Part shown: in pieces, positions 20,379 through 31,526 of the stretch
Position numbering within the stretch: the stretch's first letter is position 1
Layout: each line of letters begins with the position of its first letter
From: Cladosporium sp. IMV 00045
Taxonomy: Eukaryota; Ascomycota; Dothideomycetes; Cladosporiales; Cladosporiaceae
NCBI GenBank assembly: GCA_001931905.2
Contig: MSJI02000834.1
Span: 41,804 to 105,803, forward strand
Direction: 5' to 3'
DNA length: 64,000 nt
Program-made: the position numbers and the translations under genes
Notes under the pieces: model-generated
Database searches by the model: none
Seen by the model: the letters and a program-made list of their open reading frames with translations, nothing else
What the model was told of the DNA's origin: nothing

Positions 20379-22469
20379 GTGTTACATCGCGACCTCGAGC
20401 GCAAATATCACGACGTCGGCATAGAGGTAGACAACCTTTGGCACAAGTTCACCAAGAAGCAACGCGAAAAAGTAGTCAAACAGGCTTGCGTCGGTAGCCA
20501 GCCACCTAAAACACGCCACGATCGCACTAATCCAGAGTTTTGCGCTCTCATCCCGGAGTACAACGTGCGGGACATGAGCTCCAAGCCAAGTCACTTTCTG
20601 AACATCTTCAAGTTTCGAGCGTTGACAGCACTACGCGATCAGCTTGACAACGGTGCTGATGGAGCACCTGGGGACCGAGAGACGATAGAGAAGGTGGTGA
20701 ACGGGACAATAAACCCGAATGAACAGCAAGCCCCCGACGGAGCAAAGATCGCTTTTCTCGATGGAAAGTTGTACGGACGGACTCTCGAGCATTACGACGC
20801 GACCATGCTGTTTGCAGGCCTACCGCCTGTCTACGCCGATCGCTACATCACATCGTGTGGAGTCGGTAATTCAATTCTACTCCGACAAGCAACGCTCTTG
20901 CGACTACTCAATGATGTCGTAGAAAAAACACTTGGCCTAGCATCCGAAACGATCGCTCAGAAGGCCCCCGAGACGAGTGTCAACAAAGCACTGTCTGCTG
21001 CGCTTTGTAATCTCAAAGTTGAAGCCAAGAGCTCTGTCCCAGAGTTGTGTGAGCAAGCGACGGAGTCGAAGGCCGCACTGGAAGACTACCTGCATCTTCT
21101 GAGATCTGAGCCGGTCTTACTCCACCAAGGTGTCAACACCACGTTTTCAAGTCGCGCAGAACTCGTCTCTGGCGATCGAGGCCGAATCGTTCCGGCGTTC
21201 ACTCACCGCGATATCCATGCAGCCTTCTTCGACACCATGACCACCGCCGTCAAATGCGTCGCGATCTGGGACTACATCATTCGTCTCCTCCAGCTATTTG
21301 AAGACGCACCCAACAAGATCAAACGAAATCTCATCAAGCAAGAGCTGTCGAACGCGTGTCACTCCGAGTATCGTCGGAGTCAAGCTAGCTTCAAGCACAG
21401 GATTGCACCGACCCCACGCATAGCGAGCAAGCGTTTCAGGCGCGTCATCAACAATTCCACGGGTCAGTCGAAGATCGTTATGAAGGGTCAGCCTGAGGAT
21501 TGTACTGTTTCCAACCCCCACCTCCACTACATCCTTCGACTCTGTCACCCGGACACTGCCCCTGACGCTGCCCTGGAATGGATACAGAAGCTGGACGAGC
21601 ATCACGCTCTATACCTAGAAGATCAGCAAAAACTCAGCGACCCGGAAATGGCTGCGCTCGGAGAATTGGTCATCATCGTCACGTTCATATACAATATGTC
21701 TACTACGATTCCCATGGTACCAGCTTCAAGCAAGTCTGGGCTTCTATTCACCGCTCGATCCAAGGAGATGGAAGCCAAGTTGAGCAAACTGAAAGCGCAG
21801 GCCGACTTTGGAGACTCCCTATCCAAGACAGACGACTTTCTCGAACCGCAGACAGCTAGCGATGCTCTTAACGCACTGGATGACTTCATTCTCAAAGAAA
21901 CGGAAGCAGCAACGCTGGGATCTCTCTATGACGGCACCGTGCAAGACTCCTTGCGAGATCTAGAAGAGATGTACACACAGGCGAAAGGTAAAAAGGACAA
22001 AGCCGACAAGGAAACGACATATGTCCCGCTGCCGACAGATCCACCATCCTCGGTCGATCTGCAGCCGACTCCTCAAAAAACAAAAGAAAAGACACGCCCG
22101 GCGAACTCGCCCGTCCAAACCATCGCTGCTCCTCCAGAAATCCCCCCGCCTGCCCCAATCGAGCCACCGCAGCGGTTCACAGTCAAAGCATCCACATCAT
22201 CCTTTTTCGCCAATCTCTTCTGTAAATCCAAAGCACGCGGTTCCGCGGCATGGGCAGATTTTGAATCGGCAATGGCCGACTTGGGCTTCTCTATGACGCC
22301 TCGTTGGGGCTCAATGTACCATTTCACCCCGCCGACTTCAATGAACAGCACACCGATCACATTGCACAGGCCGCATGCGTCTGAGGTCGAGGGGTACCAG
22401 CTGCTCTATTTGGCGGGTAGGCTGGGTAGGAAGTATGATTGGAATGCTGAGACATTTGTTGTCGCTTGA
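20379..22469 (+). CDS. fungal protein of unknown function (LHRDLERKYHDVG family)
   Basis: 696-codon frame that opens with GTG at 20379. A better start is probably the ATG at 20324 (MPPQELK), reached by a very short intron ending CTCAG at 20378, but such an intron would be only about 35 nt, so the start is unresolved. The N-terminus (HRDLERKYHDVGIEVDNLWHKF, with FCALIPEYNVRDM after) is a pattern I associate with a recurrent family of uncharacterised proteins in Dothideomycetes. The middle is helical without clear motifs. Residues about 540-610 are Pro/Lys-rich. No signal peptide, membrane segment or catalytic motif is visible. Function unknown. Confidence 0.7.
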   Translation: MLHRDLERKYHDVGIEVDNLWHKFTKKQREKVVKQACVGSQPPKTRHDRTNPEFCALIPEYNVRDMSSKPSHFLNIFKFRALTALRDQLDNGADGAPGDRETIEKVVNGTINPNEQQAPDGAKIAFLDGKLYGRTLEHYDATMLFAGLPPVYADRYITSCGVGNSILLRQATLLRLLNDVVEKTLGLASETIAQKAPETSVNKALSAALCNLKVEAKSSVPELCEQATESKAALEDYLHLLRSEPVLLHQGVNTTFSSRAELVSGDRGRIVPAFTHRDIHAAFFDTMTTAVKCVAIWDYIIRLLQLFEDAPNKIKRNLIKQELSNACHSEYRRSQASFKHRIAPTPRIASKRFRRVINNSTGQSKIVMKGQPEDCTVSNPHLHYILRLCHPDTAPDAALEWIQKLDEHHALYLEDQQKLSDPEMAALGELVIIVTFIYNMSTTIPMVPASSKSGLLFTARSKEMEAKLSKLKAQADFGDSLSKTDDFLEPQTASDALNALDDFILKETEAATLGSLYDGTVQDSLRDLEEMYTQAKGKKDKADKETTYVPLPTDPPSSVDLQPTPQKTKEKTRPANSPVQTIAAPPEIPPPAPIEPPQRFTVKASTSSFFANLFCKSKARGSAAWADFESAMADLGFSMTPRWGSMYHFTPPTSMNSTPITLHRPHASEVEGYQLLYLAGRLGRKYDWNAETFVVA

Positions 22470-24283
22470 TTGGGATGTTGAATGCTTGGTTGAAGTGGGA
22501 CGACGTCGACATTGTCAACTACGCTTGTTATGGTGGATCGCGAAATGACTAAAAAGTGGAACAAGTTGAGGAGAGCCAGTGAATTTTGCTTGTTTTCCAT
22601 GCAATGCTTTTACAGGAATTAACTTCAATGAACAGAACCTAGAATGGAAAGTGTCCTTTCTTCAGCAGTTTTCGGGTTTGATTTGTGTATGGCATCATAA
22701 TTTTCCCCGTTCAAACAATGACTTAACGTAGTAGGTCGCAAGAGACTTATGACCGGGTGGAGCCACGTGGGTAACTGGGATCAATCATAGATTTTACGAA
22801 GTCCAACGATGTTCAGTATCAAGCCTGAAAGATACCAATAGTTTTTCCTTGAACGCTGCTGTAAATGAACAAGCCTACATGTGTGGTCGTGAGGGCCTAA
22901 GACATGAAGTCTGCAGCCCCGAAGCCCTGTAGTTACCACCAACCCTACTGCATGCCCTAACCCTAGCACCCAAGCTGAAGGATGTTATTTCAACTTCACT
23001 TGCTCCTCGAACATGGTCCAAAGCATTCAGACTTTACTTGAGAGGTTATCGAACATCAACTTCAGTTGTCTTGATATCCTCCGACGACTACGAACACGAG
23101 CGGCAATCACGGGCCGCTTCATCCTTTCGTAGAGCCGCGCCGAGGTCTCCACTCTCTCACGGCTCCTGACAGCAATCCCTCCGCTTTTTACCTAGGAGGG
23201 CGCATTTCATCAATTTGGGAAATGGATGAATCTCTCTGGTCTAGCAGCACGCTTCGCATTCGCAATCGACTTGCCACAATACGAGCAATACGACACGGCA
23301 GTCCCCTGCCTTATGGATCACCAAATGGCGCTCTTCGCTCATTGACGAACGCCCGGACAGATTCAATGTATCTATCACAGAGTTCTTTGACGCCCCATCG
23401 AACGCTTGGTGGAGAGATACGGAAGAGCATCGACTTGGTTGCAATCTAAGTCCAGGGAGGTGGGTGGCTGTCTAGCCAGCCTGATGAAACGCCAAGGCCG
23501 TCAGAACCGCGCAAGCGACGTTCTTGTTGCTAATGCACAAAGTTTGGCAGTGCGACACGTTCAGCGCCCAAGGCTGCACGAACTCATTGATTGGGGATGC
23601 TACAGGTGTGAGCTCCTGGCTCCTGGTGCTGTAACATTGATTTCCCTTGCAGGAGGCCGTAGCAGTCAATCGAAAGCTCCCTCCAAGATCCTCAAAGTCT
23701 GCCTCTCGCATCAAAGATATACGAGCTCGATTCGCCGAGTATTCGGTCAAGCAAGCGACCCACCACGCAGACACACTGGCGTCAACAACCCATGTCTGGG
23801 GTGATTAGGAGACGAGACGCCACAAGCGAGCCGACTGTCGCAAACTCCTGCCAAACACCCTCGCTCGGACACGCCTGAACCCATTTCGAGAATCTGTCAA
23901 ATATATCTCTGACAATAACACATGGTGTCTTCCACTTTGCTCGCTTGGTCCATTCGACAAGGCGCCTAGTCAGTCCAAGCGAGTGGAGTTCACGCTGATT
24001 TCCGACTATCTGACTTTGTGGCCAAGAAAGAAATCGACATGGGCAGGGAAGAAGTCAGTCTTAGCGCTCGTTCAATTGTTGAGTATCGTATGGTATAAGA
24101 TGGGAGCTTACCAGCAGCATGTAAGTTGGATTCTTCAAACACATTCAATATATTTCCTCCAGCAACCTTCTTTCATTACCCACTCATTCATTCGTTATTC
24201 ATCTTCGTTGATCGAAGATTATCTCACTATCCTTTCGCACACATTACCAATCAACCAAACCACCTCAAAACAAACCTTTCAAA
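22470..24283. other. gene-poor stretch upstream of the LPMO gene
   Basis: About 1.8 kb without a supportable gene. Frames up to 132 codons at 23406-23804 overlap one another and show no domain. Two telomere-like CCCTAA units occur at about 22954-22966, too few to mean anything alone. The last 200 bp has CT-rich and CAA-rich sequence typical of a fungal 5' leader. Confidence 0.4.
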
Positions 24284-25389
24284 ATGAAGACCACCGCTTC
24301 CGTCATCGCTCTCGCCGCCGCCGTGCGCGCTCACTACACCTTCGACAGGCTCGAGGTGAACGGCGAAGAGATTGGCACTGGCTACATCCGCGAGCACACC
24401 CGTGGCTACATGCCCACCAAGGGTCAGGAGATCCTCGAGAACGACTTCCGCTGCCAGCCCGGTGGTGAGAGCGGCGCCGACACCGATGTCTACACCGTCG
24501 GGCCGGGTGATTCTGTTGCCTTCAATGGTGCCTTTGGCATGAACTCTATTGAGCACCCTGGTATGTCACTCCTATACTCTCATAAATGACGTCACTGACT
24601 AAAGATAATGCAGGCCCTGCCCAGGTCTACATGTCCCTTTCCGACGACGTCAAGTCCGACGACGGCTCCGGCGAATGGTTCAAAATCCAGGACACTCTCT
24701 TCTGCTCCGACCCCGGCAACGAGGGCGCTCTGACCGACGCCTGGTGCACCTGGGGCGAGCCCGGTATCTCCTTCACCATCCCGGAAACCATCCCTGACGG
24801 CGAGTACCTCGTCCGTGTCGAGCACGTCGCGATTCACGGAGCCCAAGGCTCTCCGGATGGCGCTGAATATTATTACGCTTGCGGTCAGTTGAAGGTTGAA
24901 GGCTCTACTGTCGACTCCCTTCCCGATATGGAGACTATCAGCATCCCCGGGGGCGTTCAGCCTGACGACGAGGCTGTTATGTTCAACATCTGGACTGACG
25001 TCTCTGAGTACCCTTACACTGTCGGCCCGGCTCTTATCCCTGGTGGTTCCACATGGGGCTCGGCAGATGGGTCCAGCGATACCACTGTTGTCAATGGCGG
25101 CGGCGAGTCATCCTCGCCTTCTTCGGGGTCTGGTTCGTCCAACTCTAGCTCTTCCGAATCTTCCAACTCCAACTCTCAGTCTTCTTCTGATGAGGAGAGC
25201 GTCTCCACCGAGAACAGCAACGAGCAGCAGCAGGGCAACTCCTGGGGTGCACCTTCCAACAGCGACAACAGCCAGCAGGGTCAACAACAGGACAACTCTT
25301 GGGGCTCTGACTCCAACAGCGGCGCTCCCGTGCAGTCCAACCAGCAGGACTGCGAGGTCCAGTACATTCGCCGCTCTTTCAGGGCTTAG
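24284..25389 (+). CDS. secreted AA9-type lytic polysaccharide monooxygenase
   Basis: Exons 24284-24560 and 24614-25389 (53-nt intron, GTATGT..CAG) encode 350 aa. The signal peptide MKTTASVIALAAAVRA is followed directly by HYTFDRLEVNG, so the mature protein begins with the His that forms the copper histidine brace. The second brace His is in SIEHPGPAQVYM, formed across the splice junction, and the axial Tyr region is EYYYACGQLKV. LVRVEHVAIHGA is also typical. The enzyme oxidatively cleaves cellulose or hemicellulose outside the cell. After about residue 230 comes a tail of roughly 110 residues rich in Ser, Asn and Gln, with no CBM1 cysteine pattern; the terminus (CEVQYIRRSFRA) is unusual. AA9 is the best fit; exact substrate cannot be told. 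Confidence 0.88.
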
Positions 25390-25882
25390 ACGTTGCAACA
25401 ACTGGACAGTCTGATCATTTCGTGTACTTCAGGGTTGGATGCATTGAGTTGATGAGCAATGGGCTTTTGTGTGGATGGATGAGGTCCAGGTCGCCCTTTT
25501 GGTTCGTTGCTGCGCTCGTTCGGCATGATTCGAGTTCAAGAGAGATTTGTTGTCAAAGTCGGGCTTAGTTGAGATATTTGTGTATCTCGTATCATTCAAT
25601 GGAGAAGCAATTCATTGGGCGATATCGTGTCATTTGGAAAGATCAAACAGTGATACTACTCTTTTGTGGCCTGTTACGCCCCAGATCAGCGACAACTTGA
25701 TAATATAGGCCCTCGCTATTCTGAAGAAATATAGTGCTCATCTCTCAAACAAATTTGACGTGGACTGTCTCTGCATAAAAGCAGTATTTCGGTTAATGCA
25801 ATCTCATAAATGTGTTTCAAGGCTTGTCTTCCATCCCAGATGCTGCACATAATGCAACAGATGCCAATCTCAGTCATGCCTG

Positions 25883-28002
25883 CTATGTTTTCTTTCCCCT
25901 AATCCCGTCCGATATTTGCTTATGGCGCTTGCGTAATTGTTGCTCAGATGTGTCGCTGGCACCATGCGGCCGTTTTGCGAGTGGCTGCGCCTCTTTGCTG
26001 CGATCTGGCAAAGTCTTTTCTTCGGATGATTCGTGTGTCGCCTGCTCTGGCATCTTCCGCTGGATGAGATCTAGGCATCGGATTGCTGTCAGTGTGTCGG
26101 GATGCTGCAAGCCCAAAGTTTTCTGGAATTCCTCGAGCGCCTGTGTATATAGCTTCTGCTTCCGGCCAGCGTCTCTGGGCATCGTAAGTAAAACCAAGAT
26201 TGCTCATGTACCTGCACATGTTTGGGTGCCCCATTCCATACACCTCTTTCGCCAGGGCCAATCCTTCCAACTGGAGAGCTTCTGCCTCAACCCATTTTCC
26301 TTGTTCGGCAAAAATCCATGCCGACAAATGCATGCTGTGTATTGTATCTGGATGCTTTGTTCCGAATACCGCCTGGCTGATCCGCAAAGCTTTTGCGTGA
26401 AACTCATCTGCCTCTTTCCATCGTTTTTGATAACTGAGCGTTGCTGCTAAATTTCCCAAGCTGCGGGATGTTGCTGGGAACTCTTCTCCGAATTTCGCTT
26501 GCGATATCTCGTAGACTCTCTTGAAGAGCACTTCTGCTTCTTCCAGCCTGCCACTATCCCGAAGAATGAGTCCCAGATTGTTCATTAATGAGAGTGTGAC
26601 CGGATCTTCCGCTCCCAATAGGCCTTCATTGATCTCGAGCGCCATTCTTTGAAACCTTTCTGCTTCTTGATACTGTCTTTGGTGCCAGAACGTTCGCGCC
26701 ATCATTTCGATACTCATTGCTGTAAGATCATTGTTTCGTCCCAATTGTGTTATTCTCACATCCCTCGACGCACGCGCCATCTCCAAAGCTTCGATGTGAC
26801 GTCGTCGCTCGTTCAGATACAAAGCAGAATTATGCATGATTGAAGCCAATTCCAGAAGCGCATTGTTGCTTGCCGGTCGATATTGTGTGGCCATCTTGGC
26901 ATGAGGGGACAGTCTTTGGCCAGCTTGTAGGGATTGTGCGTATCTGTAGTCGAACTTCAGAAACGATTTGTCCAAGCAGCGGATTAACATGTCACGTACA
27001 TCTTCGAACACGTTCTGTGCGTTCAACCAAATATGAATTGCTTCTTGGACCAGCCTGTGCATTTCCCATGTCTGCTCGGTCTCTGTTTCTGAAATCAAAG
27101 AGAAGCTGAGAAGTACTGCAATGTCTTCTCTGAAACAAAAAGCACCATCAGATGAATCATTCGAGAAGTCGTGGTTTGCAGCGCGTGCAAGCAGCAGTGA
27201 TTCTGGAATCGCGACCCGATCGCAGAAATTCATCAGTGCCAGCAGATCTGCGGCAGACTTTCGACCGTCGAGAAGATGTTCGAACGAAATTTGCCAGGTC
27301 AAAGCGATAGAGTTTCTGGAGTCTCTATCCCTGTTCAGGTCTGGATGACTTTGTTGTAGAAGGCTCGAGCGGGTCTGGCGACTTCGCTGGATCTGTTCGT
27401 GGTATTTGCCGGTAGAGTAATGCTTGCCCATCCTCCGGATGTATGCCACCCCCTGCGAAATGGCCAATGGAATGCAGTCCAGTGCTCTTGCCAATGTTCT
27501 ATTGTCTGGGCTCGATCGTTCAAGCGTCCTTTCAAGAAGTTCCTCTGCCTCTGCTTCGTTCATGACTCCAACGTGAATCATTTCCGTATCTTGGACCAGC
27601 TTCAAAGCCTCATCCTTGGTTCGCGATGTGATCAGCAAGGAGCCGTGATCGTGCGAGGGGAAGTAGTCGATTCGTCTTTTTGATGACTGGACCTTGTCTG
27701 ATGCTGTCGGGGTCGCTTCGAGAAAAGCGGCATCGTCGACATTGGCTAGGATCACCAACCATGTCTTGCGAGTGTCCCGCAATCTCAGCATTGGATTCAG
27801 AGACCTTCCCTTCTTCGCAATTCTGGCGTGCATCGCTCAGTAGGTCATCGATTGCAGGGATCTTCTCGGACAGCTCTTTGAGCTTTGGAGGCAGGCCTTG
27901 GGCATCTTTCACGACATTTCCGATGTTGATGATCGTCGATGTAATGCCGATGCAGGCGTCGATGAGCTGGACGACAGCGATGGCCTCAGCACCGGTCGCC
28001 AT
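25883..28002 (-). pseudogene. decayed STAND/NLR-like gene: SesA, NB-ARC remnant, TPR
   Basis: The minus-strand start at 28002 gives a SesA-type effector domain (VVQLIDACIGITSTIINIGNVV, LSEKIPAIDDLLSDARQNC). Near 27785-27830 the reading switches frame straight to the Walker B region (KTWLVILANVDDAAF), then GSLLITSRT and IPLAISQGVAYI of an NB-ARC core. The P-loop and everything between are missing, and the first Asp of kinase-2 is Ala. At least six kinesin-light-chain-type TPRs follow (for example NNLGLILRDSGRLEEAEVLFKR, under 20 kept here as NLGLILRDSGRLEEAE). At about 26148-26158 the last TPR continues in another frame (LYTQALEEFQKTLGLQHPDT) to a stop at 25883. Intact relatives are allorecognition or immune receptors. 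Two lesions plus a lost P-loop argue for a non-functional gene, unless the assembly is wrong. Confidence 0.78.
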
Positions 28003-28693
28003 TTCGAGCTATGGGTAAGAGATTGGCAGCGGTTGTGGGAGGAAATTGGGTGTAAACTATCCAGTTTCTGACCAGAGCTGAGGAGCTGGCACATTATGAG
28101 GTAGGCGTGTGGGAGCCTTGCGAGGCTGACTGCATCAGCTTCCTGTGCAGTTTGGGGCAGTAACCACGCCACCGGCCTTAATTGGATCACGCGGCGCCTC
28201 TGGCCCGCATGCTGGGGGCAGGCCAAAGGTATTTCCAGAATCCAGAAGGCTGAACACACAATTGCGTTTGGGATTCCCGGATCGCAGAGGGTTCAAGAGA
28301 TTTTGGTGTCATGTCGATGGTTTTGGTAGTGTCCTTTTTTCTCGTTCGGTCGATGTTATCATTTTAGAATCTGTTTATTCATGGCCAGCACACAAGCAGA
28401 TAGCCCTCCCAAAGGCGACTGCGTGGGCGAGACAGAGGTTCGACCAGTAGACAAAAATGGTGTCAATTGAGAAACTCCAGCTTCTGTCGGGTAAACGAGC
28501 GAATGTGCGATCATAATATTTGTTGTTTGTATCGTGAAGTGAGGTCTTAATAGCGCAGAGGTAAATATCGTTCGAGGTCGTCGGCTGGCTCTCGGCCAGT
28601 CTCGGGGTAACCTGACTTCCATCTCCCGACTTCATTCGACTACAATGCGCCGACAGCCTTCCACCATTGAACTACACAAGAGCCACAGCAGCG

Positions 28694-29177
28694 ATGACAA
28701 CACAAACAGCGCCTGATGGCACTCCTCTCAATCCTCACCGGAAGCCCATTCCCCTGTCCGCCAGCCAAGAATCACAAGTACGCGAGCTTTACTACAAGCG
28801 CGTGCGAAACAAGTGCGCCGATGAAGTGAGAGGTAAGTCTTGAGAAGCGCTGCAAGCTATCATTGAGTGAAGTGGAGAGTTAATGTATCTTCGAAGAATT
28901 TGCCGCTTGCTGTACCAACAAGACATTCACTGCGACCTTCGCATGTCGGCCACAACAAAAGGCGATGAACGCCTGCATGAACCAATACGCTACTCGGGAG
29001 GAGCAGGATGCGGCGCGAGAGGAGTGGTTTGCGACTATGGATGCGAGACGGGAGGAGAGAATTGCCAAGGAGAAGAAGCGCGTGGAGGATGAAAAGTTCT
29101 GGAAGGATTGGTGGGACAAGGAGAAGAAGACGAGTGAGCTGCCGGCTCAAAGGGCGAAGGAGGAAGGAAAGAAATGA
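28694..29177 (+). CDS. cmc1: COX assembly mitochondrial protein Cmc1 (twin CX9C)
   Basis: Exons 28694-28832 and 28897-29177 (64-nt intron) give 139 aa. The join creates the first CX9C motif, CADEVREFAAC; the second is CRPQQKAMNAC. Twin CX9C proteins are imported into the mitochondrial intermembrane space by Mia40 and held there by two disulfides. Cmc1 binds copper and helps assemble cytochrome c oxidase, chiefly Cox1. The C-terminal third is a charged helix with WKDWWDKEKK. The single-exon frames in this region miss the N-terminus. It is divergent from the broken STAND gene. Confidence 0.88.
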
Positions 29178-30169
29178 GACTGAAATGGCGATCATTGGAA
29201 AAATGGAAGCCCATTGGTATTTCCAAACTATGTCCAGATGCCTGCGATACGCGCATGCGTGTTGGGTTTTGTGGGCATTACGAACAGACTCCGGGACATC
29301 CCCTCGGATACAGGATGGCGGAGGAAATGGGGCCTTGCGAATGGCAGAGCACTTTTAGTTGCAGCTTGATGCTTAAATCGGGCTTTGCTAAGCATCTCAC
29401 CAGTCACCGTCACCGAAGAGCTGGCTAAACTGTCATCCGCCCAAGCAAAGTCGAAGCGAGGCGAGGAATAATCGCTGGTCAGGCAAACATTTCTGGTTGT
29501 AGCCGGCTTCGCTTCTTCGACTTCTTCACGAAGAAAGCACCGGCGAATCGCTTCCCAGGAGCGAATGCTGCACATTCTTCAGTATGTATAATATCCAACT
29601 TTACAGGTCATGATGGCAACTCATCTCAACACTTTCCACATAACTTTGTATCGCCTCTTTCTTTGGTTCGACTAGTAGACTCCCAGGTTGTAGACGCATG
29701 CGAGATCCAGCGAAAGGACATACCAGCTTTTCCGAACGATACGTGCGTTGTTTTGGTTATGTCTCTGCGCGTTGACTTTGATCTAGCTGCCTTCGTCTGC
29801 TTTGCACTTATGCGTCTTGAGAAGGAACGGAGAGCTGGTTCTATGACTTCCGTATATTGCTGTCGTCGAAAGGCAACTATCTCATGCTACGATTGCAAGA
29901 TTGCCATGTTCCATGTCGGGGATGAGTACAGTATCTCCCTTCTTCTTTGACCTCTGACCGAAAGCCAGTATCCTCTTCCTCAAGCTTTGCCCAATCTCTT
30001 CATGTGAGAGACAGACATCAATTCTGAAAACAAGCAGGTCACGAGCCGCGAGTGCTCAATCACGAGTCTTGGCAATTCAGATAGCCTGCCCCCAACCTCT
30101 CCCCAGACACCACGCCCTCTCATGCACTTACCTTCGCCACCCATCCACCCAACAACAAGGTCGCCCAGC
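29178..30169. other. intergenic region before the MYND gene
   Basis: About 1 kb with only short frames, the longest 95 codons at 29663-29950, which shows a few Cys pairs but no family I recognise. The final 100 bp is CA/CT-rich, as expected for a fungal 5' leader. Confidence 0.35.
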
Positions 30170-30844
30170 ATGGCCCCTCCCACCACCTGCGCGAACTGCC
30201 AGTCCGTCCACGACTCTCTCAAGACTTGCGGTAGCTGCAAAGCCCTCAAGTACTGCAACCGCGACTGCCAAAAGGCGCACTGGAAGAGACACAAAGAGAA
30301 CTGCACGCGTCTCGCTCAAGGACAGCACCACACCTACATCTCCAGCGAGGAACTCACGCAGTACAACCTTCCGCACTCGCTGTTCATGTTGGATCTGGAA
30401 CAGCGCATACGCGACAACTTCGCCCCCCACGATATCCCGCAGCAGATGACGTTCCAGCTGCTCATCGACACGTTCCGCACGCGCCAGGAAGCTGAATTCG
30501 TCTTCGCAAAGGTGAAATTGGCCGACTCCGTTTACGATAACGCGCGGACGTCTGAGGTCGCCTTTCGCACTTTCATGAGCAAAGTCAGCGCTGTTCAGGG
30601 TCTCCTTCCGCCGTGGTGGTCGGCAGAGAAGATCGAAGAGTGTATCGCCTATTCTCGCACCACACCCCTCTTCTCTCTCGCTCTCGCCCTGACCCAGGCT
30701 CATGTTAACGCGATCTGGCGTGATGAGAGGATGTACCTCAAGCTCATGATGCTGGGGAGAGTCATCTATGGTTATTGCTCAGGTGGCGGGCGATTGGATC
30801 GTTTGATGACCTACTATATTGGAGTTTGCTGGCCTCATTGTTAG
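30170..30844 (+). CDS. MYND-type zinc finger protein
   Basis: 224 aa from the ATG at 30170 (MAPPTTCANCQSVHDSL). The first 45 residues form a complete MYND finger: CANC, CGSC, YCNRDCQKAHW and HKENC supply the Cys and His ligands of two zinc ions. The rest is helical with no SET domain or other catalytic motif. MYND fingers bind short proline-rich peptides, so a protein-interaction role is likely. Small MYND proteins of this kind are numerous in Pezizomycotina and mostly uncharacterised. The frame upstream of 30170 is leader. The last 15 residues may be altered by an unseen 3' intron. Confidence 0.8.
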   Translation: MAPPTTCANCQSVHDSLKTCGSCKALKYCNRDCQKAHWKRHKENCTRLAQGQHHTYISSEELTQYNLPHSLFMLDLEQRIRDNFAPHDIPQQMTFQLLIDTFRTRQEAEFVFAKVKLADSVYDNARTSEVAFRTFMSKVSAVQGLLPPWWSAEKIEECIAYSRTTPLFSLALALTQAHVNAIWRDERMYLKLMMLGRVIYGYCSGGGRLDRLMTYYIGVCWPHC

Positions 30845-31526
30845 TTCTCTGGGAGAAATGGTTATGGTTTGGAGGTCATTATGAGAGAACGACCATGGTT
30901 TGGCCATCATGAGAAGGGGCGCGAATCGAGATAAATGAGCACAAGGGGTTTTGAACCGCGTTTTGTAATTAAGCCTGTCTTTTTGAGCAAACAGTGCTCG
31001 TCAAAATCATCTGTCAATGATCATTTGCCACGTCAAATTTCGCTCTCTCAAGAATCGTTGATGACGATGATTGAATACAACTGCTCGCGTGTTTGAAGCC
31101 CCCGTTTTCTCTCAATGGTATGCTGACTTCGCTGCGAATCTGTCGGAGTATACAGGTGCATGTAGATAACATGAACGGATGATTGTGAGTGATGACGGTG
31201 AACTTTCCAACTTCTTGTCAACGCGCCCAATTTGAATGCAATAGCCGCGCCGAGAATGTTGTCGATCAGATCAATAGAACTTGACACGTCCGAGTCATCA
31301 ATCTTCGGAAGCACCGGCAGTTGGGAACGAATGTCGTGTATAGGAAAGTGTGGGTCGATGATTAAGGTTACATAAAAGTCTCAATCCACGCTGCCTCGGC
31401 ATTGACTTCACTTCTTCAAGTCTCAGTCACGAATCAAGAACTCTAGGATCTCGACTATCGAGAACAATACAGATACAATCGGAATCATCGACAAAGAAAT
31501 CAAATACCACCGGAAATACACCAACA
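30845..31526. other. intergenic region, MYND gene to NAT gene
   Basis: About 680 bp with no supportable gene. The right end, rich in CAA and AAT around 31430-31520, looks like the 5' leader of the NAT gene. Confidence 0.35.

Noticed and set aside
22954..22966. Telomere-like CCCTAACCCTA
   Set aside because: Two units only, within ordinary sequence; expected by chance in a window of this size.
23406..23804. Possible 132-aa gene upstream of the LPMO
   Set aside because: No domain, and overlapping frames of similar length exist on the other strand.
27610..28002. Separate intact single-domain SesA protein
   Set aside because: After the SesA part the frame runs antisense-like through NB-ARC sequence that is in frame elsewhere, so this is a broken larger gene rather than a short effector, although a truncated SesA protein might still be made.
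28555..28640. Possible tRNA (TAGCGCAGAGGTA resembling an A box, GTTCGAGGTCG resembling a B box)
   Set aside because: Boxes are too close together and no acceptor or anticodon stems can be formed.
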